In this document: piece after piece, positions 34,740-41,840 of the stretch
Numbering within the stretch: position 1 is the first letter of the stretch
How the letters are laid out: each line of letters opens with the position of its first letter
Origin: Brevibacterium permense
GTDB lineage: Bacteria; Actinomycetota; Actinomycetes; Actinomycetales; Brevibacteriaceae
Direction: 5' to 3'
Assembly (NCBI RefSeq): GCF_013280495.1
Contig: NZ_JABSSX010000005.1
Coordinates: forward strand, 1 to 64,000
Length of the DNA: 64,000 nt
Made by a program: the position numbers and the translations under genes
Notes under the pieces: generated by a model
Databases searched by the model: none
What the model saw: only the letters and a program-made list of their open reading frames with translations
Told to the model about the DNA's origin: nothing

Positions 34740-36116
34740 ATGGCTGCCTCTGGCTCACTGAAGCGCAACCTCGGACTGTGGTCCATCGTCGGACTTGGAC
34801 TCGGCTATATGACGCCGACGGTCGTCTTCGACACCTTCGGAATCGTCTCCGAACAGACGAACGGAGCGGTTCCGGCGGCGTACCTCGCGGCTCTCATCGT
34901 CATGATCTTCACGGCCTTCAGCTACGGCAAGATGGTCAGGGTCTTCCCGACCGCGGGGTCGGCCTACACCTATACGCGGGAGACGATGTCACCGGGGCTC
35001 GGCTTCCTCGTCGGGTGGACCTCTCTCCTGGACTATCTGCTGCTGCCGATGGTCAACTGCCTCATCATCCGGCTCTACATGGAGTCGATGGTCCCCGATG
35101 CTCCCCCGTGGGTGTGGGTCATCGTCTATACGATCGTCACGACCGGCATCGTTCTGTCCTCGATGCGGGGGACAGCCAACATCAACGGCGTCCTCCTCGT
35201 CTTCGCGGTCGTGCTCGTCGCCACGTTCTGCGTGCTCGCCGTCATGCAGCTCAACGCCGGCGAAGGGGCCGGAGTCGTCTTCAGTCCGGAGCCGTTCATC
35301 CATGAGGGCGTCCACCTCGGCGCGGTTCTCACCGGTGCGACCGTCGTGTGCTTCTCGTTCATCGGCTTCGATGCGGTGACGATGTACACGAACGAGGCGA
35401 AGCACGTCAGCCTCATGCCGAAGGCGATCATGCTCACCGTTCTCGCCGGCGGTCTCATCTTCCTCGTCGCCGGCTATTTCGCGCAGCTGCTCTTCCCCGA
35501 CAATTCGCAGTTCACCATCGTCGACGATCCGCTGCCGGAGATCGGCATGATCACCGGCGGCCACGTGTTCCAGCTGTTCTTCGTGGCTGCGGCATTCGCT
35601 GCGACCGCCGCCTCGGGGTTGGCCTCGCATGCGTCGGTGTCGCGGATGATGCTCGTGATGGGCCGCAACGGGGTGCTGCCGCGCAGGGCCTTCGGATACA
35701 TCAACCCGAAGACGCACACTCCGGTGTTCAATATCGTGCTCGTCGGTGCGGTGTGCCTGCTGGCGATGTCGTTCAGCCTCGAACTCATCTCGGCGCTCAT
35801 CAACTTCGGTGCGCTCATCGCCTTCACGTTCGTCAACCTCACGGTCATTGCGCACTACGCCTTCCGGACCAAGCAGGTCAAGGACTTCAAATCGGCGTTC
35901 ACCTACGTCGTGATGCCGGCCATCGGCGCGATCCTCACAGGAATCCTGTGGGTGAGCCTGCACGGGACCGCGCTCATCGGCGGCCTCGTGTGGCTGGCGA
36001 TCGGGATCGTGTACCTGGCCGTGCTGACCCGCGGATTCAAGCGCTCGGTGCGCAGCTTCGACGACCCCGAGGCCGACGCCGAGATGTCCGAACCCGAGGC
36101 ACCAGCCCAACCCTGA
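34740..36116 (+). CDS. APC-family amino acid/amine permease
   Basis: The 458-residue product has 12 predicted membrane helices and the APC consensus at the N-terminus (GLWSIVGLGLGYMTPTVVFD, AYLAALIVMIFTAFSYGKMV, FPTAGSAYTYTRETM). FIGFDAVTMYTNEAKHVSLM (helix 6 end) is typical of the PuuP-like subgroup that takes up putrescine and related amines. The family usually uses proton symport. The start ATG 34740 is behind GGAGGA. It is divergent from the MBL-C45 pair; the three genes may serve uptake and breakdown of an amine or acylated amino compound, an inference from order alone. It is followed by a perfect long hairpin. Confidence 0.85.
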   Translation: MAASGSLKRNLGLWSIVGLGLGYMTPTVVFDTFGIVSEQTNGAVPAAYLAALIVMIFTAFSYGKMVRVFPTAGSAYTYTRETMSPGLGFLVGWTSLLDYLLLPMVNCLIIRLYMESMVPDAPPWVWVIVYTIVTTGIVLSSMRGTANINGVLLVFAVVLVATFCVLAVMQLNAGEGAGVVFSPEPFIHEGVHLGAVLTGATVVCFSFIGFDAVTMYTNEAKHVSLMPKAIMLTVLAGGLIFLVAGYFAQLLFPDNSQFTIVDDPLPEIGMITGGHVFQLFFVAAAFAATAASGLASHASVSRMMLVMGRNGVLPRRAFGYINPKTHTPVFNIVLVGAVCLLAMSFSLELISALINFGALIAFTFVNLTVIAHYAFRTKQVKDFKSAFTYVVMPAIGAILTGILWVSLHGTALIGGLVWLAIGIVYLAVLTRGFKRSVRSFDDPEADAEMSEPEAPAQP

Positions 36117-36122
36117 CCCTTC

Positions 36123-36184
36123 TTACTACCTGACGGCGGCCCAGCAACCACGCGCGCGGTTGCTGGGCCGCCGTCAGGTAGTAA
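36123..36184. repeat. Dispersed hairpin repeat family II, copy 1
   Basis: Arms of 27 bp (36123-36149 and 36158-36184) are perfect inverted repeats around an 8-base loop (ACGCGCGC). The core is CTACCTGACGGCGGCCCAGC. It lies 6 bp after the permease stop. A second member is at 44883-44946. There is no T-tract, so intrinsic termination is possible but not certain. Confidence 0.85.
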
Positions 36185-36195
36185 TTGGGAAGGCA

Positions 36196-36272
36196 AAAGC
36201 CCCCGAACTCTTCGCTGTTGACGAAGAGCTCGGGGGCTTTTCACGGGGCGGAAGCGGTGGGATTCGAACCCG
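36196..36272. repeat. Duplicated tRNA-Ser 3' end plus terminator (copy without the tRNA)
   Basis: This 77-base stretch is identical, except for one extra T, to 37250-37325, which is the terminator and 3' end of tRNA-Ser(TGA). The copied tRNA part is bases 36250-36272: discriminator, 3' acceptor strand and T-arm to the T-loop (GGATTCGAACCC on the plus strand). After that the sequences diverge, so the rest of the tRNA is absent. Duplication of exactly the tRNA 3' end is the hallmark of site-specific integration into a tRNA gene; the two copies would be the att sites. Confidence 0.8.
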
Positions 36273-36301
36273 CGAGTTATGACACTTGGCGCTGGGCGTG
36301 C

Positions 36302-36408
36302 CGTTCAAGCGCTGCATCGCTGAAATCCCGTCGTTCAAGGCGAAGCGCGGTTATCGGTAGGTCTACCTAGCGAAAAGCGCGCTCAGCCTTGAACGAGCGG
36401 AAGCGGAG
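36302..36408. repeat. 107-bp structured repeat B, upstream copy
   Basis: It matches 37104-37210 at 99 of 107 positions in the same orientation. Within it, TCGTTCAAGGC (36331-36341) pairs with 36386-36396, followed inward by a 3/3 internal loop and GCGCG-CGCGC (36345-36349 with 36378-36382), giving a 66-base hairpin. Both copies flank the MOSC gene. Confidence 0.8.
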
Positions 36409-36447
36409 TCTCTGTCGCGGGGCTGGTCGCATGGGAGAATCAGTTCC

Positions 36448-36987
36448 ATGGTGTCCTCGGTTAGCGCAGTCCACTCCAGCCCTACGCATGACTTCAGCAA
36501 AGAGCCGATGCCCTCGATCACGCTCGTCGAAGGTATCGGCGTCTCCGGTGACGCTCATGCAGGCACGACCGTTCAGCATCGCAGCAGAGTGGCCAGGGAC
36601 CCGAGCGCACCTAACCTCCGACAGGTCCACCTCATCCACGGCGAACTCTTCGAGCACCTCGACGAGGTCGGGTTCAACGTGGAGCCGGGCAGCCTCGGGG
36701 ACAACATCACCACGCGCGGAGTTGATCTGCTCGAACTGCCGGTCGGCACTCGGCTGAGAATCGGTGAGGCGACAGTGATCGTCACCGGTCTGCGCAACCC
36801 GTGCCGTCAGATCGATGACCTGCAGCCTGGCCTGATGAAGCGCCTCGTGTCCAAGGACGACGACGGCCATGTTCGCCGGCTTGCCGGAGTCATGGGCATC
36901 GTCGCCCGAGGCGGAGTGGTTCGTCCGGGCGACCCGATCGCCGTCGAGCTTCCACCCTTGCCGCATCATCCGCTCACCACCGTCTGA
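36448..36987 (+). CDS. MOSC-domain protein
   Basis: The 179-residue product is a stand-alone MOSC (molybdenum cofactor sulfurase C-terminal) domain. Landmarks are GDAHAGTTVQHRSRVARDPS (about residues 34-53), GDNITTRGVDLLELPVGTRL (about 84-103) and the conserved cysteine in GLRNPCRQIDDLQPGL (Cys119). MOSC proteins carry or transfer sulfur at molybdenum-cofactor enzymes and include YiiM-type reductases of N-hydroxylated compounds. No molybdenum genes are nearby. The gene is the only one inside a roughly 0.7-kb unit bounded by repeat B and, outside it, by the two copies of the tRNA-Ser 3' end, so it looks like mobile cargo. No integrase is present. Confidence 0.85.
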   Translation: MVSSVSAVHSSPTHDFSKEPMPSITLVEGIGVSGDAHAGTTVQHRSRVARDPSAPNLRQVHLIHGELFEHLDEVGFNVEPGSLGDNITTRGVDLLELPVGTRLRIGEATVIVTGLRNPCRQIDDLQPGLMKRLVSKDDDGHVRRLAGVMGIVARGGVVRPGDPIAVELPPLPHHPLTTV

Positions 36988-37103
36988 CAAACTCGCTGAA
37001 GGCACTTGGACACCCGGCGTTTCCGGCGGTCCTGGTCAAGAAGGACTCTTGCGCGACCGAGTCTGCGCGACACGGTCTGCAGCAGCGGCAGCGCGAGGAC
37101 CGT

Positions 37104-37210
37104 CGTTCAAGCGCTGCACCGCGAGAATCCCGTCGTTCAAGGCCAAGCGCGGTTATCGGTAGGTCTGCCCAGCGAAAAGCGCGCTCAGCCTTGAACGAGC
37201 GGAAGCAGAG
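37104..37210. repeat. 107-bp structured repeat B, downstream copy
   Basis: It is 92.5% identical to 36302-36408 in direct orientation. The hairpin arms (TCGTTCAAGGC at 37133-37143; complement at 37188-37198) are conserved while mismatches fall mainly in spacer and loop positions, which suggests selection on the structure. Confidence 0.8.
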
Positions 37211-37249
37211 GATTCGCCGCGCGTGGTGAAGCGCCGTGGTGAGCATGTG

Positions 37250-37295
37250 AAAGCCCCCGAACTCTTCGCTGTTGACGAAGAGCTCGGGGGCTTTT
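37250..37295 (-). terminator. Terminator of tRNA-Ser(TGA)
   Basis: AAAGCCCCCGA-GCTCTTCG type arms: AAGCCCCCGA(A/G)CTCTTCG at 37251-37268 pairs with 37275-37292, on the minus strand followed by TTTC. It lies just beyond the tRNA 3' end. The same hairpin is duplicated at 36196-36242. Confidence 0.75.
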
Positions 37296-37302
37296 CACGG
37301 GG

Positions 37303-37390
37303 CGGAAGCGGTGGGATTCGAACCCACGGTGCGGGGTTGCCGCACAACGGTTTTCAAGACCGTCTCCTTCGGCCGCTCGGACACGCTTCC
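37303..37390 (-). tRNA. tRNA-Ser (anticodon TGA)
   Basis: A complete class II tRNA on the minus strand. The acceptor is GGAAGCG with CGCTTCC, the anticodon loop CTTGAAA gives TGA, the variable arm contains GTGCGGCAACCCCGCAC, and the T-arm contains GGGTTCGAATCCC. Discriminator G. It reads UCA and UCG by wobble. Its 3' end is the duplicated integration-like target described at 36196-36272. Confidence 0.95.
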
Positions 37391-37564
37391 CTCGGTTCTT
37401 CCAAGCCTGTGACGGAAATGGAGCGAACCCGGCCTGCTCGACGCGAGGTCGAGCCACCATAGTTTCTCACAACCGCAACAGCATCTGCCAATTGGCGGCT
37501 GCGTGGACGGACGTCACCGCCTCGGGGCTCAGCCGAGGCCGAGGCGAAGAGTCAGCGGAGGCGG

Positions 37565-40087
37565 TCAGTCCTTCTTGCGCTTCTTCATCCGGTTCCGCTT
37601 ACGGTCAGTGCCCAGGAGGTCATCGAACACAGACCCGCCGGCAGGCTTCGAATCGTCCCGGGATTTGTCCGCTGATTCGTCGGGCCGTGCCGCGGAGTCG
37701 TCGCGACTCTTGTCCGGCCGCTCGGATATCTGCTCGCCGAATGTTCCGCGGTCGCTGCCGGAGTTCTGCGAACGCTCGCTCCACGTGTGGCCGAGCTTCG
37801 GTGCGTCCTTCGGCTTGGCCGGCTGCGATTCGAGTCCAATGCTGTCAGCGTCCTCCGAGGTGGCGCCGCGCGCCGCGAACGAAGCCGGGACTCGGCGGAC
37901 CGGAGCTTCCGGTTCTTCCTCGTCTACGAATTCTTCGACTTCAGCAGGAGCCGGAGCTGGAGCCGCTTCGGGTGCATCGGCCTGGGGCGGGACCACGGTG
38001 GAGTCCTCGACATCATCGATGTCGGGATCCGCGACCGCGTCAACGGTGTTCTCCGCGGTATCGGCGACTTCGACCTCGTCGGCACCGGGGGCACCGGCTT
38101 CGGACTCATTGGTCACGGAACCGTCGGCTTCGGTTTCACCGGCTTCGGATTTGTTGGCTGCCAAGTCCTCGGCGTCCGGGGCATCGGCATCTGAGTTCGC
38201 GATCGCGGCCGCGACGGCGCCAGAGGTGCCGCGGGGTGCGGCAGCGACCGATTCCGAATCGGCGACGGTCGCCTCGTCGGCTGCAGGTGCCACGGCGAAC
38301 GAGTCACTCGACTCAGCATCCGGATCCGAGGCCGAGCCTTCGCCGCCCGAAGCGCCAGCAGCACCGGCTGCGCCTCCGGATGCAGTTAAGCCCTCGGCTG
38401 CTTCGGACCCCGCTTCGGCGGATTCAGCCCAGGTGGGGCGGGTCTCAGCAGCCTCCTCGGTACGGGCGGGCTTGCCCTTGAGGACGAGGGTGAGCGTGGC
38501 CAACGGCACGGACAGCCAGTTCGGGCGGTTGCGCAGCTCGGTGACGACCTCGACGAGAAGCCGGTCGACCAGCGCCGCGCGCAGCACGGGATCGCTCAGA
38601 CCGATGCTGTCGCCCCGCACCCGAGAATAGCCGGACAGCAACGAGTTCTGCACTTGAGAGGCCCACAGATATTCGGGCGAATCGAAGATCGCGCGCAGCG
38701 CTCCCGGATCATTGCCGAAACCGCTGACGACCAGCGAGCCGTCCTCGGAGTCGAGCGCATCGGTGCGCTGCAGGCGGGCGAATCCGGCGGCGTAGTCGAT
38801 GCTGCGCAGCAGAGCCACGAGGTCGAAGGCAGCGGGCTTAGGGTCCGAGTCCGTCGAGTCCGTGAACTTCACGACCGAATAACCGTCGGTGGATGAGCTG
38901 ACCACATGGTCGAGCGTCAGCTCGCCGTGGATCTTCTGCAGGGTGCCGATGGTCTCGAGGCTCTGCAGCCTGGCACGGTGGCCGCGCAGCTCCGGCACCA
39001 GCGAATCCAGGGCCAGCGGCGCCCGACCCAGTGCCCAGTCGATGCGTTCGACCCACTTCTGCACCAGCTGCTTCGTCGGCGCACCAGCGCCTTCGACGAC
39101 ACCGAACTCGGCGGCCATGTCCGTGTGGAGTTCGCCGATGCGCCGCCCCATCTCTGCGGCGTGGGCGTTGTAGGCCCCGATCGAACCGGAGTCGACGGCG
39201 CACACCGTGTTCACGGCCTCCCGCCATGCAGGTTCGGCGTCGACATCGACGTGGGAGAGCAGCGCCATCGGTGCCTCCATCTCCTGGACCTCGAACATGT
39301 CGTACCAGCGGCCCGAACCCCAGCCGATGACCTCGGGCACGCTGCGCGAACCCGCCTCGGTGAGCAGAACCGGAATCGTCAGCGACGACGGCATTCCGTT
39401 CTCGAGGACGCGGAAGAACGAGAGCTCCAGCGGCTCGTATTCGTCGTGGATGATGACGGTCGATTTGTGCTGCCCGGAGTCCGAGACCTCGATCGGGCGG
39501 ATCTCGACGGGCATGACGTCCTCCGCCCCCACCGTGAGGTCACCGATCGACGGCTTCGGTGGGACCGCCTCGGCGGCGGTGTTCGTCGATCCATTCGCCG
39601 AGGCGGCCGCCCCGTTCGCGGTCACCGGGAACGGCATCGGCGCACGGTCCCAGGCTTCGGTCTTCTCCTGGCTGTGGCGCAGGGATTCGGTGGACAGCTG
39701 CCCGCCGTCGAAGACCTTACGCTTCGTGATCGCATCGGCCATGAGATTGACGAAGACGGGATCGGCGGCGCCGTCGTAGACGTAGACGGTGCCGAGTGCG
39801 AGGTCGTCGACGCGGCCGATGAGGGCATGGCGCAGGTGCATGTCCTCGGCGCCGCGCAGGGTCAGAGGGATGTTGAGGCGACGCAGGGTGGGTCCATCGC
39901 CGACGGAGATGACAGTCACGAGACCGGCGAAACCGCCGAGCTCCTCGGCGGTGTAAGTGAACGCGCGGGCCACCGACATGGGGGTGATGTCGGGGTCGGT
40001 CCCGAAATCTGCTGCGAGCTTGGGGAACCACGGCTGTCGGGGTATCCAGCTGGCTAACAGTTGTTCGAGCTCACTGCTGATGGCCAT
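37565..40087 (-). CDS. Maltokinase-like protein with lost catalytic motifs and long acidic tail
   Basis: The 840-residue product begins like maltokinase (Mak) or the kinase part of TreS-Mak: LLASWIPRQPWFPKLAADFG (N-terminal cap) and VVRRL-type cap strands, then an aminoglycoside-kinase-like fold. In active Mak the catalytic loop is HGDLHLGQ and the metal site DFEGEP. Here they read HGELTLDH (about residues 385-392) and TDSDPKPAAFDL, so the general base and magnesium ligand appear replaced. Residues from about 540 to the end are low-complexity, A/E/S/D-rich with a basic end (RKRNRMKKRKKD). No treS, glgE or glgB is adjacent, although in active systems mak sits with them. ATG 40087 has AGGAG. 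A pseudokinase or regulatory role is inferred. Confidence 0.75.
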   Translation of the reverse strand: MAISSELEQLLASWIPRQPWFPKLAADFGTDPDITPMSVARAFTYTAEELGGFAGLVTVISVGDGPTLRRLNIPLTLRGAEDMHLRHALIGRVDDLALGTVYVYDGAADPVFVNLMADAITKRKVFDGGQLSTESLRHSQEKTEAWDRAPMPFPVTANGAAASANGSTNTAAEAVPPKPSIGDLTVGAEDVMPVEIRPIEVSDSGQHKSTVIIHDEYEPLELSFFRVLENGMPSSLTIPVLLTEAGSRSVPEVIGWGSGRWYDMFEVQEMEAPMALLSHVDVDAEPAWREAVNTVCAVDSGSIGAYNAHAAEMGRRIGELHTDMAAEFGVVEGAGAPTKQLVQKWVERIDWALGRAPLALDSLVPELRGHRARLQSLETIGTLQKIHGELTLDHVVSSSTDGYSVVKFTDSTDSDPKPAAFDLVALLRSIDYAAGFARLQRTDALDSEDGSLVVSGFGNDPGALRAIFDSPEYLWASQVQNSLLSGYSRVRGDSIGLSDPVLRAALVDRLLVEVVTELRNRPNWLSVPLATLTLVLKGKPARTEEAAETRPTWAESAEAGSEAAEGLTASGGAAGAAGASGGEGSASDPDAESSDSFAVAPAADEATVADSESVAAAPRGTSGAVAAAIANSDADAPDAEDLAANKSEAGETEADGSVTNESEAGAPGADEVEVADTAENTVDAVADPDIDDVEDSTVVPPQADAPEAAPAPAPAEVEEFVDEEEPEAPVRRVPASFAARGATSEDADSIGLESQPAKPKDAPKLGHTWSERSQNSGSDRGTFGEQISERPDKSRDDSAARPDESADKSRDDSKPAGGSVFDDLLGTDRKRNRMKKRKKD

Positions 40088-40352
40088 GACGTCTCCTAGA
40101 AGGGATTACGGGCATCCTCCATCCAATCATGATATGGGGTATTCGGGGTCCAGGGCGCACCCGAAACCCCGAAGTCGCAAGACGAATCACGGGGTTCGGG
40201 TAGTTGTGAGGCGAGTACGGGAGGGACGCGGGACGCTCATTGCGGGGCGGGCCGGGGCGGGTTCTCAGCGGCCCCGCGGCTGTCCTCATGTCGATACGAG
40301 TTGCCAGATGGCAAGACAAAGGGCGCACAATAGTCAGGTGGTTGAAACAGAT

Positions 40353-41624
40353 ATGGCACCCCAGAAGCTCACACTCGCCGGCGAGGTCGAGGCGGCTGCG
40401 CTGCGAATTTCCGATTCCGTCATCCTGTCGCCACTTCAGATCTGCGAGCGGCTGACGGCCGCAACCGGTTCCACGGTCTACCTCAAGCGTGAGGACCTGC
40501 AGATGGTGCGGTCCTACAAGATCCGCGGCGCCTTCAACTTCATGCTCCAGCTCGATGCCGACGAACGCGCCCGCGGTGTCGTCTGCGCCTCGGCGGGCAA
40601 TCATGCCCAGGGCTTCGCCCGCGCCTGTAAGGAACTGGGTATCCAGGGCACGATCTTCGTGCCGAAGACGACGCCGAAGCAGAAGATCGAACGCGTCCGC
40701 CACTTCGGCGGGGAGCAGGTGACGATCGAGATCGCCGGCTCCACCTACGATGACGCCTCGGCGCTGGCGCACCGGTTCGCCGAACGCAATGAGGCACTCC
40801 TGGTTTCGGCCTTCGACGATATGCGCACGATCGCCGGGCAGGGCACCGTGGCCGCGGAGATCCACGCTCAGCTCGAAACCGATCCCGACTACATCATCGT
40901 GCCCGTCGGCGGCGGCGGAGTGCTCGCGGGAATCGCCGCCTATGCTGCCGAACGGATGCCGCACACGAAGGTCGTCGGCGCCGAACCCGCCGGAGCCGCC
41001 TCGATGATCGCAGCACTCAAGGCCGGCCACCCCGTGACCTTGGAGAACATCGACCGTTTCGCCGACGGTACCGCCGTGCGCCGGGCCGGCAACATCACCT
41101 ATGACGTCATCGCCGACCTCGGCCTCGACATCCGCCCCGTCGCCGAGGGCGCGGTGGCCACCGAGATGCTCGATATGTACCAGGTCGACGGCATCATCGC
41201 CGAACCCTCCGGCGCCCTGGCCTCGGCCGGAATTGGCGGCCCGGACTCGGACAAGCCCATCACGATCGAACCCGGGTCGACCGTGGTGTGCCTGGTCTCC
41301 GGCGGCAACAACGACATCTCCCGCTACCCGGAGATCCTCGAACGCTCACTCGTCCACGAAGGCCTCAAGCACTACTTCATCGTCGACTTCCCGCAGGAAC
41401 CCGGTGCCCTGCGCCGATTCCTCAACGAGGTGCTCGGGCCCGAGGACGATATCGCCATGTTCGAGTACGTCAAACGCTCCGACCGGGAGACCGGACCGGC
41501 GTTCGTCGGCATCCAGCTCGGCTATGCCGAAGACCTGCCGAACCTGCTCGAGAGGATGGAGGCCTCGAATATCGAGGTCGAGCGAGTCCACCAGAACTCG
41601 CCGATGTTCCGGCTCTTCGCCTGA
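40353..41624 (+). CDS. ilvA: Threonine ammonia-lyase (threonine dehydratase)
   Basis: The enzyme deaminates threonine to 2-oxobutanoate with PLP, the first step toward isoleucine. The 423-residue product has the Schiff-base lysine at residue 56 in RSYKIRGAFNF, the phosphate-binding loop GGGGVLAGIAAY, and SGGNNDISRY after about residue 305. A single C-terminal ACT-like regulatory domain follows (LKHYFIVDFPQEPGALRRFL), consistent with feedback regulation. The length fits the shorter actinobacterial enzyme (about 410-430 residues). ATG 40353 is chosen; GTG 40338 is a less likely start. The 265 bases before it contain an inverted repeat (about 40163-40200, CGAAACCCCG...CGGGGTTCGG) that may act in attenuation or as a terminator of the divergent gene. 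Confidence 0.93.
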   Translation: MAPQKLTLAGEVEAAALRISDSVILSPLQICERLTAATGSTVYLKREDLQMVRSYKIRGAFNFMLQLDADERARGVVCASAGNHAQGFARACKELGIQGTIFVPKTTPKQKIERVRHFGGEQVTIEIAGSTYDDASALAHRFAERNEALLVSAFDDMRTIAGQGTVAAEIHAQLETDPDYIIVPVGGGGVLAGIAAYAAERMPHTKVVGAEPAGAASMIAALKAGHPVTLENIDRFADGTAVRRAGNITYDVIADLGLDIRPVAEGAVATEMLDMYQVDGIIAEPSGALASAGIGGPDSDKPITIEPGSTVVCLVSGGNNDISRYPEILERSLVHEGLKHYFIVDFPQEPGALRRFLNEVLGPEDDIAMFEYVKRSDRETGPAFVGIQLGYAEDLPNLLERMEASNIEVERVHQNSPMFRLFA

Positions 41625-41638
41625 GTGGCTTCGCTGCC

Positions 41639-41723
41639 GAATGTAGGTCGCTATCGGATACTTCTGAGCTCCAGAAGTATCCGATAGCGACCTACATTCG
41701 AGGGCCAGTATCCGATAGCGACC
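41639..41723. repeat. Dispersed hairpin repeat family I, perfect copy
   Basis: Arms of 28 bp (41639-41666 and 41672-41699) are perfect inverted repeats around a 5-base loop (AGCTC). A third half-copy (41707-41723, AGTATCCGATAGCGACC) follows in direct orientation. Related copies are at 129-181. The position, 15 bp after the ilvA stop, would let it serve as a terminator. Confidence 0.85.
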
Positions 41724-41840
41724 CCAATTCGAGCCGTGCAGCATCCTGTGCCGCCCTGCCTCATCCCGAGTGGCCCTCCGCCGAACCCCACCTCGCGAAT
41801 GCCCCTGCCCACTCGCGTACCCAGCTACTAGAGTGGATGT

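Noticed and set aside
36448-36987. Full genomic island or prophage at tRNA-Ser(TGA)
   Set aside because: The interval is about 1.1 kb with one gene and no integrase, phage or conjugation gene; only a small cassette or remnant can be supported.
36302-37210. Integron attC sites flanking the MOSC gene
   Set aside because: The arms start GTTCAAG, not the GTTRRRY core, no integrase is present, and the repeats are in direct orientation with long identical flanks.
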